Shown here one piece after another: positions 1 through 5,823 of a DNA stretch of 6,876 nucleotides. Under the pieces are notes generated by a model, which had not been told where the DNA came from, searched no databases, and worked only from the letters and a program-made list of their open reading frames with translations. The stretch comes from Euryarchaeota archaeon UBA495 (GTDB taxonomy: Archaea; Thermoplasmatota; Poseidoniia; Poseidoniales; Poseidoniaceae). Position numbers and translations under genes: made by a program. Position 1 is the stretch's first letter; each line of letters begins with the position of its first letter. The DNA lies in contig DALQ01000021.1 in NCBI GenBank assembly GCA_002496845.1, positions 1 to 6,876 of the forward strand, written 5' to 3'.

Positions 1-1
1 G

Positions 2-232
2 GGCGTTCGCTACCTCGAGAAGGGTCCACTGCCCCGTCCAGGAAAGCCCGTGACTTCGATGGACGGTGCGCCTTTGGGGCAATTGACCTCGGGCGCTCCC
101 GCGCCTTCGCTGGACAACGTTGGCATTGGCATCGGCTATCTGGCCGGCGTCAGCGAAGGCGACGAGGTCTTGGTGCAAGCCAGCCCTCGCAAGGCCGTCA
201 AGGCCGTCGTCGTTCGACCGCCCTTTGTCTGA
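2..232 (+). CDS. gcvT: Glycine cleavage system T protein (aminomethyltransferase), C-terminal part, cut by window start
   Basis: Only the last 76 codons are present; the frame is open to the window edge, so the true start lies upstream. GcvT transfers the methylene carbon from the aminomethyl-lipoyl group of GcvH to tetrahydrofolate and releases ammonia. The visible part matches the C-terminal barrel domain of the family: a PLPRPGKPV stretch (the family usually has a similar 'G..RpGy.V' run), then GQLTSGAPAPSLD (family G.vTSG..SPtL), then GIGIGYL, a GDEVLVQ strand and the terminal VVVRPPFV (family 'A.Vv..PFv'). The full protein is normally about 360 residues, so roughly 80% is missing. A GTG at position 50 is internal, not a start. 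It points toward the glycosyltransferase gene, with only three bases between the two stops. The gcvPA/gcvPB pair lies just beyond that gene, which supports the assignment. Confidence 0.9.
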   Translation, partial: GVRYLEKGPLPRPGKPVTSMDGAPLGQLTSGAPAPSLDNVGIGIGYLAGVSEGDEVLVQASPRKAVKAVVVRPPFV

Positions 233-235
233 GCC

Positions 236-1363
236 TTAGGCCATCAGGCGCTCAAGGGCCTCAAGCCACAATGCGATGGCTCTGACCTGTATCATGCCGG
301 CACCTTCTGGGACCTGAATCGCCTTCGCTTCACGTAGGGCATCCACCAGCGCTTGAGGATCGTTCCACCGGCACGTCACGCCAAATCCTTCGGCGGTGGC
401 CACGTCACCCATCAGCACGTCAGCGTTCACGACGCAGGGGACGCCCCGGACCGCCGCCTCGAACATGCGAACCGGCAAGGCACCATCGGCGATGTTGCCG
501 CGTTCCGGGTCGTACATGGCCACGGCCACGTCGACACCGTCGTGGAGGCGGTCAAGGTCTTCCTGGACGTAGCCGTCCTCGAGTTCGACGATCAATCCCG
601 ACGCCTCAAGGCGCTGGCGTACCTCATTGGCTGCGACACCGTCACCGGCCCATCGAAGGACGGGACGATCCTCCTCTGGAAGCAGGGAGAGGGTCCGAAT
701 CAGAAGGTCGGCGGTGGCCACGTCGCGGACCCTGCCGATGCAAGCAACGCGCCACGTGCTGTCCTTCACCGCTTGGCGTGCTGAACCGTGGGCTGGACGG
801 TTTTCGAGCACCATGGCGGTTCGACCCCACGCCTCGATCTGTTGTTGGAGGCCCGGCGCGTCGTAATCAGCGCGAGCGCCGCTGGTGGTGACGATGAGGT
901 CAGCATGAGGAAGGCCTTGCTTGGTCCGCTGCTCCAACCATCGGCTCGCCAAGCGGCGGTCAAGCCTGTTTGGTGCGCCAATACGCGCCCACGTATGGCG
1001 AAGGTCATGCATGTCGAACACCGTGGACGCCCCTTGTTTGCGCAAGGCCCGCGCGAGAGGAAGCGTGTCGGCGTCGTGGCACACCACCACGTCCGGTTGG
1101 GCACGTCGGCATGCCTCAAGGGCGCTGCGACGGAAACGACGCAACCCGCGAAGCGTGGCAAAACTCGCCCCGTAGGTCTGGACCCCGAGGTGATGCCGAA
1201 CGATGCGAACGTCGCCGATCAGTTCCTCTGCCGGATGTTCCTCCCTCCGATCGAAGGCGTGAACGGTGACGGAGTGGCCTGCATCTGTAAGCCAGCGGGC
1301 TTGCCGCAGCACCCGAGGGTCGGGGGCGCAGGCGTTGGTGACGAGCATCACCACCTGACCCAT
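236..1363 (-). CDS. Glycosyltransferase, GT4-like (GT-B fold)
   Basis: This 375-residue protein has the two-domain plan of GT-B glycosyltransferases. The N-terminal domain opens with a hydrophobic strand, then a D15-P16-R17 turn and an R-Q-A-R-W-L helix followed by AGHSVTVHAFDR, the usual start of family 4 enzymes. PDVVVCHDADTLPLA (about 90-104) and VFDMHD (115-120) are typical acceptor-side strands. A linker near residue 200 leads to the nucleotide-sugar domain: WRVACIGRVRD, RWAGDG, and ALPVRMFEAAVRGVPCVV (about 295-312), where E302 matches the second Glu of the EX7E motif. The first Glu of that motif is not at the expected place (residue 294 is Gly), so donor binding may be atypical. No signal peptide or membrane segment is evident, so it is probably a cytosolic or membrane-face enzyme of glycan or lipid glycosylation. 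Sugar and acceptor are unknown. The ATG at 1363 is preceded by a good Shine-Dalgarno (complement of 1371-1377). It lies inverted between gcvT and gcvPA. Confidence 0.85.
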   Translation of the reverse strand: MGQVVMLVTNACAPDPRVLRQARWLTDAGHSVTVHAFDRREEHPAEELIGDVRIVRHHLGVQTYGASFATLRGLRRFRRSALEACRRAQPDVVVCHDADTLPLARALRKQGASTVFDMHDLRHTWARIGAPNRLDRRLASRWLEQRTKQGLPHADLIVTTSGARADYDAPGLQQQIEAWGRTAMVLENRPAHGSARQAVKDSTWRVACIGRVRDVATADLLIRTLSLLPEEDRPVLRWAGDGVAANEVRQRLEASGLIVELEDGYVQEDLDRLHDGVDVAVAMYDPERGNIADGALPVRMFEAAVRGVPCVVNADVLMGDVATAEGFGVTCRWNDPQALVDALREAKAIQVPEGAGMIQVRAIALWLEALERLMA

Positions 1364-1409
1364 GCAGGTCCACCTCCGGTCGAGGTCATGAGGATTCGCC
1401 GTGCTGTGT

Positions 1410-1433
1410 CCGGATGACGATGATTAAATCCGG
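1410..1433. promoter_or_regulatory. Divergent promoter region: symmetric TATA-like element inside a 6-bp inverted repeat
   Basis: The 99 bases between the glycosyltransferase and gcvPA starts must hold promoters for both directions. GATTAAATC (1422-1430) is the clearest AT-rich patch; its arms GATT and AATC are exact reverse complements around a central A, so it reads almost the same on both strands. With archaeal spacing it would place a plus-strand start near 1452, at the gcvPA Shine-Dalgarno, or a minus-strand start near 1400, giving the glycosyltransferase a leader of about 36 bases. CCGGAT (1410-1415) and ATCCGG (1428-1433) form a perfect 6-bp inverted repeat that overlaps the right edge of this element, so a repressor bound there could block TBP/TFB. 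The promoter role is inferred from position and composition. Confidence 0.45.
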
Positions 1434-1462
1434 CCGATATTGGTCTCGACTGAGGTGGCACG

Positions 1463-2833
1463 ATGGTCGACCAACTCCCGAACCTTGGACGCGAAGCCGA
1501 GATGCTGATGGCCATGGGCTACGCATCCATGGACGATCTGTTTTCCGACGTGCCCGTTGACGTGCGGATGGAGGAGGACCTGCCTCTTCGTCCCCCACAA
1601 AGCGAGGAGGAAATCATCGCTGATGCTCGACGCTTGCTTGGCGCCAACGTGTCCCTCGGAAGCATGGCGTCCTTCATCGGGGCGGGGCTCTACCGGAATC
1701 ACGTTCCTGCAGCGGTGTTCCAATTGGTCACGCGCGGCGAATTCCTGACGGCATACACGCCGTACCAGGCCGAAGTCAGCCAGGGCATGTTGCAGGCCAT
1801 GTGGGAATTCCAAGGCCTCATCAGCGAACTTGTCGGCCTCCCAGTGGCCAACCTCTCCGTATACGACGGGTCCTCTGCCGCAGCCGAAGCCATCACCTGT
1901 GCCGTTCGCGTGCACGGTCGCAAAGCCACTCAGAAGGGCGTCGTGTACGTGTCCGAACTGGTCCCTCCCGACCGCTGGTCCGTGATTCACAATTACACCC
2001 AAGGCGGCGGAATTGAACTGCGCACGCTTCGCCACCTCGAGGACGGCACGGTAGATCCTGCTTCCGTGGCCGAAGCCGCCGGTGCATGCGCGGTGTACGT
2101 TGAGCAGCCCAACCCGCTTGGCTTGCTCGACGCCAGCCTGACCAGCGTCAAGGACGCCATCGGAGAGCACACCGCGTTCATCGTCGGCGTCAACCCAGTC
2201 TCCCTTGGTCTCTACGAAGCACCGGGCCATTACGGCGCCGACATCGTCGTGGGCGAAGGGCAGCCCTTCGGCTCCCCAATGACCGCAGGTGGCCCCATCT
2301 ACGGCATCTTTGCCTGTTCCAAGGCCTACATGCGCCAAATGCCCGGTCGAATCGTTGGTCGAACCATCGACGAAGACGAGCAAACGGCCTACTGCCTGAC
2401 GCTTTCCACCCGTGAGCAGCACATCCGCCGCCACCGTGCCACCTCAAACCTGTGCACCAACGAGACCCTCATCGCCCTCATGGGGGCCATGCACATGTCC
2501 TTGCTCGGCCCCGAAGGCGTGCGAAGCTTGGCGGTGCGCAACGCCGCCGCCCTCCACGCGGTCGTTCAAGCCCTTGAGGGCGTGGACGGCGTTGAATTCG
2601 TCCACCCCGACGGTCACCACTTCAACGAAATCGCCGTGCAACTGCCAGGCCCTGCAGCCGCGTGCATCGAGGCCTTGGAAGCGCACGGAGTGTTGCCCGG
2701 ATTCGACCTCGGACGTTGGTCTGAGGCACGCTCCAACCAACTGCTTGTGACCGCGACGGACCAGACGCGGCCGGAGGACATCGATCGTTTGGCGTCCGCC
2801 ATGGCCGCTTGGTGCGCGGAGGTGGTCGCATGA
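1463..2833 (+). CDS. gcvPA: Glycine dehydrogenase (decarboxylating) subunit 1, split P protein
   Basis: GcvPA pairs with GcvPB to make the PLP-dependent P protein, which decarboxylates glycine and passes the aminomethyl group to lipoyl-GcvH. At 456 residues it has the usual length for the split N-terminal-type subunit (about 450). Family landmarks are clear: the N-terminal EAEMLMAMGYASMDDLFSDVP run, SFIGAGLYRNHVPAAV (about 71-86), FLTAYTPYQAEVSQGM (94-109), NLSVYDGSSAAAEA (130-143), a GVNPVSLGLYEAPGHYGADI-type region, and later TSNLCTNETL. The subunit has the aminotransferase-like fold but lacks the Schiff-base lysine, which GcvPB supplies, so it is inactive alone. The ATG at 1463 follows a GAGGTG Shine-Dalgarno (1452-1457) at five bases. 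Its stop overlaps the gcvPB start by ATGA, implying translational coupling and matched amounts of the two subunits. No truncation or frameshift is seen. Confidence 0.95.
   Translation: MVDQLPNLGREAEMLMAMGYASMDDLFSDVPVDVRMEEDLPLRPPQSEEEIIADARRLLGANVSLGSMASFIGAGLYRNHVPAAVFQLVTRGEFLTAYTPYQAEVSQGMLQAMWEFQGLISELVGLPVANLSVYDGSSAAAEAITCAVRVHGRKATQKGVVYVSELVPPDRWSVIHNYTQGGGIELRTLRHLEDGTVDPASVAEAAGACAVYVEQPNPLGLLDASLTSVKDAIGEHTAFIVGVNPVSLGLYEAPGHYGADIVVGEGQPFGSPMTAGGPIYGIFACSKAYMRQMPGRIVGRTIDEDEQTAYCLTLSTREQHIRRHRATSNLCTNETLIALMGAMHMSLLGPEGVRSLAVRNAAALHAVVQALEGVDGVEFVHPDGHHFNEIAVQLPGPAAACIEALEAHGVLPGFDLGRWSEARSNQLLVTATDQTRPEDIDRLASAMAAWCAEVVA
2818..2824 (+). promoter_or_regulatory. Shine-Dalgarno site that fixes the gcvPB start
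   Basis: GGAGGTG lies inside the last codons of gcvPA, five bases before the ATG at 2830. This supports 2830 as the gcvPB start over the in-frame TTG at 2809, which would place this ribosome site inside its own coding sequence and add seven unlikely residues. Confidence 0.75.
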
Positions 2834-4326
2834 ACAACCTCTGGGATTTCACCGGCGCCGAAGGTGCAGGCTACGCCCAACCCGCGCCCTTGGTGCCCGA
2901 ATCCGACCTCTCCTTGGCCACGCCTTTGCTGCGCAAGGATGCCCCACGATGGCCTCGCCTGTCCGAGCCGGAAATGGTCCGTCATTACACGAACCTCTCC
3001 CGACGGAACTTCGGCATCGACACCGGATTCTATCCGCTTGGCTCCTGCACCATGAAACACAACCCTCGCGTGAACGAGGTCATCGCTCAAATGCCCGGCA
3101 TTTGCGACATTCACCCGCACCAACCCGAGCACCATCTGCAGGGTCTGCTGTCGATCTTCCACGAAATGCAGCACATGCTGGCCGTGTGCGCAGGCATGGA
3201 CGAAGTGACCCTGCAGCCGGTTGCAGGTGCGCAAGGCGAATTCACCGCCGTGCGTTGCATCCAGGAATACTTCCGAGAGCGCGGGGAAGCCCAGCGCACC
3301 CGCATCGTGGTGCCGGACTCGGCGCACGGGACCAATCCCGCAAGCGCCGCCATGGCCGGCTTCGAAATCGTTGAGGTGCCTTCCACCGAGGACGGTCGAA
3401 TCGACCTCGAGGCCCTCGCTGCTGTGTTGGACGACACCATTGCAGCGATGATGATCACCAACCCGAACACCCTCGGGCTGTTCGAAACGGACATCGCTGC
3501 TGCAGCCGAGCTGGTGCACGGCGTGGGCGGTCAGATGTACTACGACGGTGCGAACTTCAACGCAATCATCGGCCGAACGTCCCCCGGGCTGATGGGCTTT
3601 GACGCGGTGCACTACAACCTCCACAAGACCTTCAGCCAGCCGCACGGCGGTGGCGGTCCAGGTTCTGGCCCCATTGGCGTCAAGGCTCACCTTGCCCCCT
3701 TCTTGCCGGGTCCTGTCGTGGACGTTCGCGCTGCCGAAGCGGGCGAGCGTACCGTCGAAAGCGGCCGTTGGTTCCACTGGCGAGAGCCGGAACACAGCAT
3801 CGGCAAGGTGCAGCAATGGCACGGCAACGCTGGAGCCGTCGTGCGATGTTGGGCCTTCTACCGACGCTACGGACGCGACCTTCGGACGATGTCCGAGCAC
3901 GCCGTGCTGAACGCGAACTACCTCCGACACGCCATCCACAGGGAAGCGAAGGAGGCCGGTGTGGACCACCTCTTCGTGGACGGTGCGCGCACCGACGTGG
4001 CCAAGCACGAATTCACCCTCTCCATGCAACCGGCCAAGGAAGCCCTCGGTGTGACCGCCATGGACATCGCCAAGGGGCTGCTCGACATGGGCTACATGGC
4101 CCCGACCGTATATTTCCCCCTCGTCGTGCCGGAATGCTTGATGATCGAGCCCACAGAAACCGAGGCCAAGGACACCCTCGACCAATTTGCGAAGGACTTC
4201 GTGGCCGTGGTCGGCACCGACCCTGCGACCTTGCACGCCGCGCCGGTCACCACACCGGTGCGCCGTGTGGACGAAGTGTACGCCGCCAGGAACCTTTGCC
4301 TCAGGGTCCCTGAAGAGGACCTCTGA
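2830..4326 (+). CDS. gcvPB: Glycine dehydrogenase (decarboxylating) subunit 2, split P protein, PLP-binding
   Basis: This is the catalytic half of the split P protein, 498 residues, a normal length. It carries the cofactor machinery: GSCTMKHNPR (71-80), QPVAGAQGEFTAV, SAHGTNPASA (164-173), TNPNTLGLFE (210-219), YDGANFN with D239 as the expected partner of the pyridine nitrogen, and NLHKTFSQPHGGGGPG, where K266 is the expected Schiff-base lysine. The C-terminal domain continues through EFTLSMQP and YFPLVVPECLMIEPTETE. With GcvPA it decarboxylates glycine in the cytosol; GcvH and GcvT complete the cycle, and of those only the end of gcvT is visible here. Start chosen at the ATG that overlaps the gcvPA stop (ATGA), behind a strong GGAGGTG. 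The stop codon lies in the 5' arm of an inverted repeat (4325-4353), which may separate it from the next gene. Confidence 0.96.
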   Translation: MNNLWDFTGAEGAGYAQPAPLVPESDLSLATPLLRKDAPRWPRLSEPEMVRHYTNLSRRNFGIDTGFYPLGSCTMKHNPRVNEVIAQMPGICDIHPHQPEHHLQGLLSIFHEMQHMLAVCAGMDEVTLQPVAGAQGEFTAVRCIQEYFRERGEAQRTRIVVPDSAHGTNPASAAMAGFEIVEVPSTEDGRIDLEALAAVLDDTIAAMMITNPNTLGLFETDIAAAAELVHGVGGQMYYDGANFNAIIGRTSPGLMGFDAVHYNLHKTFSQPHGGGGPGSGPIGVKAHLAPFLPGPVVDVRAAEAGERTVESGRWFHWREPEHSIGKVQQWHGNAGAVVRCWAFYRRYGRDLRTMSEHAVLNANYLRHAIHREAKEAGVDHLFVDGARTDVAKHEFTLSMQPAKEALGVTAMDIAKGLLDMGYMAPTVYFPLVVPECLMIEPTETEAKDTLDQFAKDFVAVVGTDPATLHAAPVTTPVRRVDEVYAARNLCLRVPEEDL

Positions 4327-4353
4327 GCCACACCACGTTGAAGTGCGTGGCTC
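4325..4353 (+). repeat. Inverted repeat (possible RNA hairpin) across the gcvPB stop
   Basis: GAGCCAC (4325-4331) and GTGGCTC (4347-4353) are perfect 7-bp complements. Inside, CAC (4334-4336) can pair with GTG (4343-4345) around a six-base loop, leaving a small internal bulge. The 5' arm includes the last two bases of the gcvPB stop codon. There is no T-run after it, so it does not look like an intrinsic terminator. A processing, stability or attenuation element between gcvPB and the next gene is possible; chance is also possible in GC-rich DNA. Confidence 0.4.
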
Positions 4354-4368
4354 TCCCAAGGGTGAACG

Positions 4369-4932
4369 ATGGCCACTTGGGAGCGTGACCGTTCGGTCTC
4401 CCAAGCCGGTTCGATGCTGTTTCCAATGGCGTGGTCGCCGTTGTTCTGGTTGGCCCTCGTCTTCGAAGGGCCACTCGAGTATGGAAGCAGCATGGGTCTT
4501 GTGTTCCTCGTTCTTGGCCTCGTGGTGCTGGGCTTTCCTCTGTTTTTGTTCAGCGAAGCTCGCCCCATGGCGCAACAAGCTGCGCGTTTGGGCATGGGAG
4601 CATTGGCGGGATTGTTCGTGTTGATGCTGGTCGGTGTTCCGATGTGGATCATCGGCTGCGGCGGACTGATCGTCTGGGTGCTGAGCGCACGGTCGATGCA
4701 TCGCGCCTTCTCCACGCCTCAATGGCGCTCCCTGGTGCCCGTTGAGGCCGTCAACTTCGGTCCGGATTGGCGCCGAATGGAAGGCGTTGGAGAGACGTTT
4801 GAACGTCACCTCGACGGTAACCATGCCTTGCTCAACATGGACGAATCCGTGGCGTACCTCTACGTCACCGGTCCGGACAAACTTGACCTCTCTCCCGTTG
4901 ATTTTGGCTTGGATGACCCTGAAGAGGCTTGA
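4369..4932 (+). CDS. Unrecognised multi-pass membrane protein
   Basis: I do not recognise the family of this 187-residue protein. The N-terminal 13 residues are polar and charged. Hydrophobic segments follow at about 14-32 (aromatic-rich, with two prolines), 42-61 (Val/Leu/Gly-rich) and 74-105; the last is long enough for two short spans or one long one. The remainder, from about 106 to 187, is soluble: a short basic stretch (ARSMHRAF), then a mixed region with GPDWRRMEGVGETF, ending in a strongly acidic tail (DFGLDDPEEA). The ATG at 4369 has a modest purine-rich AAGGGTGA upstream (4358-4365). It starts 42 bases after gcvPB and its stop touches the next ORF, so it may be co-transcribed with the gcv genes, but nothing visible ties it to glycine metabolism. 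The compositional logic (membrane anchor plus cytoplasmic-type tail) makes it a believable gene. Confidence 0.8.
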   Translation: MATWERDRSVSQAGSMLFPMAWSPLFWLALVFEGPLEYGSSMGLVFLVLGLVVLGFPLFLFSEARPMAQQAARLGMGALAGLFVLMLVGVPMWIIGCGGLIVWVLSARSMHRAFSTPQWRSLVPVEAVNFGPDWRRMEGVGETFERHLDGNHALLNMDESVAYLYVTGPDKLDLSPVDFGLDDPEEA

Positions 4933-4949
4933 CGCTCCACTTCTCAGGC

Positions 4950-5288
4950 ATGCACTCCGACCCCGTGTCGGTCCACATGATCCGGCTTGGGATGATTCGG
5001 GCCCGTGGTGCTGCTGCACGTGCGGTGGCTGGCGGAGCCGCTCCACGTCTGCGGCAGGTCGGGTTGGCTCTGCTTCGCGCGGATCTTCGTCGCGCACGTC
5101 AGGCCTTGGACGCGGATCGTCTGCGAGGTTCAGGATGGTTCGATTGGCGCCATCTCCCTCCCCACGTCGTGGAACTTGCTACGGCCAGGGCCCGCCGGTT
5201 GGGCGTTCCTTCAACATGGGCGGTCGTGTGGCGGGACGGGGCACCCGATGGCCCTGTATGGCTTCACGTGGGCGGTTTTCGGCGATGA
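4950..5288 (+). CDS. Small unrecognised Ala/Arg-rich protein
   Basis: A 112-residue reading frame that I cannot assign. Residues about 17-60 are Ala/Arg/Leu-rich and look helical (PRLRQVGLALLRADLRRARQALDADRL); the second half has a WFDWRHLPPHVVELA segment and a WAVVWRDGAPDGPVWLHVGGF strand-like end, finishing in two arginines. This mixture of amphipathic helix and patterned strands looks more like a real protein than the Cys/Ser/Trp-heavy translations of the other two forward frames over the same DNA, and first codon positions are G/C-rich as in its neighbours. The start is uncertain. A TTG at 4929 would overlap the upstream stop as TTGA, and ATGs at 4950 and 4977 are alternatives; none has a strong Shine-Dalgarno, so I chose the first ATG. 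It may bind nucleic acid given its basic helix, but that is a guess. If it is not a gene, about 410 bases before purE are noncoding. Confidence 0.55.
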   Translation: MHSDPVSVHMIRLGMIRARGAAARAVAGGAAPRLRQVGLALLRADLRRARQALDADRLRGSGWFDWRHLPPHVVELATARARRLGVPSTWAVVWRDGAPDGPVWLHVGGFRR

Positions 5289-5326
5289 GTGGTGCTGTTT
5301 GGTCATGGGCACGTTGAAGAACCGCC
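5271..5326 (+). repeat. Inverted repeat upstream of purE
   Basis: GGCGGTT (5271-5277) and AACCGCC (5320-5326) are perfect 7-bp complements, 42 bases apart. Pairing can extend inward with one bulged base (TTC against GAAG). The 5' arm lies within the last codons of the small upstream ORF and the 3' arm lies two bases before the AAGGGGGC tandem repeat at the purE ribosome site. In RNA this could form a long-loop stem next to the purE start. Whether it is functional is unknown. Confidence 0.3.
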
Positions 5327-5327
5327 A

Positions 5328-5343
5328 AAGGGGGCAAGGGGGC
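5328..5343 (+). repeat. Tandem 8-bp repeat forming the purE ribosome-binding region
   Basis: AAGGGGGC occurs twice head to tail (5328-5335 and 5336-5343), and the second copy ends immediately before the purE ATG. Each copy has a five-G run that could act as a weak Shine-Dalgarno, but only the upstream copy has a normal distance to the ATG (about nine bases); the second is very close. It supports the ATG at 5344 over the in-frame ATG at 5305. Confidence 0.5.
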
Positions 5344-5823
5344 ATGGAAGTCACCATCCTGCTTGGCTCGAAATCCGACATGCCCGTTGCCGAAAAGTGC
5401 ACCAAAATCCTCGACATGTTCGAAGTCACCTATCAGCTCCGCGTTGCCTCCGCGCATCGTTCTCCTGCCTTCGTTGAATCGATCATCAAAGACGCTGAAG
5501 CCGACGGCTGCAAGATCTTCATCGCCATGGCCGGCTTGGCGGCTGCCCTGCCCGGCGCCGTGGCTGCCCTGACCACGAAGCCGGTCATCGGCGTCCCCTG
5601 CGGCGGACGGGTTCCCTACGACTCCCTTCTGTCCATTGTGCAGTTGCCTCCGGGCGTTCCTGCAGCCACCGTTGGTGTGGACCGCGGAGACAACGCCGGA
5701 TACCTGGCCACGCAAATCCTTGCCATCAGCGACCCTGCTCACGCGGCCCGCCTCGCTCAGAACAAACTCGACCAGGTCGAGCGCGTCAAAGCGATGGACC
5801 GTGAGGTCAACGGGGGAGCTTGA
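5344..5823 (+). CDS. purE: PurE, AIR carboxylase-related enzyme (N5-CAIR mutase / AIR carboxylase)
   Basis: PurE makes CAIR in de novo purine synthesis. This 159-residue protein has the family start MEVTILLGSKSDMP (GSxSDxP phosphate loop at 8-14) and ASAHRSP (35-41) with the catalytic histidine H38. A glycine-rich loop AGLAAALPG (63-71) follows, then VIGVPCGG and SIVQLPPGVPAATVGVDRGDNAGYLA, a form I associate with archaeal PurE. In most relatives I recall, the loop reads AAHLPG; here A68 replaces that histidine. No PurK is visible, so whether it works as a mutase on N5-CAIR or carboxylates AIR directly cannot be told. The start at 5344 gives the conserved N terminus; an open frame continues upstream to about 5005 but its translation is Trp/Cys-rich and unlike PurE. 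The stop abuts the start of the GMP synthase subunit, so the two are probably co-translated. Confidence 0.93.
   Translation: MEVTILLGSKSDMPVAEKCTKILDMFEVTYQLRVASAHRSPAFVESIIKDAEADGCKIFIAMAGLAAALPGAVAALTTKPVIGVPCGGRVPYDSLLSIVQLPPGVPAATVGVDRGDNAGYLATQILAISDPAHAARLAQNKLDQVERVKAMDREVNGGA

Noticed and set aside
788..1417. A 209-codon open frame on the plus strand
   Set aside because: It overlaps the glycosyltransferase gene, whose minus-strand product has clear GT-B motifs; this translation does not resemble a folded protein.
1424..2434. A 336-codon open frame on the minus strand
   Set aside because: It is antisense in register to gcvPA and shows no family motif.
2809..2829. TTG as an earlier gcvPB start
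   Set aside because: The strong GGAGGTG at 2818-2824 lies after it, and the ATG at 2830 gives the common ATGA overlap with gcvPA.
4308..4927. 11-bp direct repeat CCCTGAAGAGG at 4308-4318 and 4917-4927, near the ends of gcvPB and the membrane-protein gene
   Set aside because: Both encode Pro-Glu-Glu near an acidic C terminus in the same codon use, so coding similarity is enough to explain it; no target-site or mobile-element features flank it.
2614..5097. An 827-codon open frame on the minus strand
   Set aside because: It is codon-on-codon antisense to gcvPB and the membrane-protein gene, whose plus-strand products have clear family motifs or membrane spans. Its translation is His/Gly/Arg-rich low-complexity text with no recognisable motif.
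5005..5343. In-frame upstream extension of purE by 113 codons
   Set aside because: The translation is rich in Trp and Cys and unlike any PurE N terminus. The ATG at 5344 gives the conserved MEVTILLGSKSD start right after a G-rich ribosome site.
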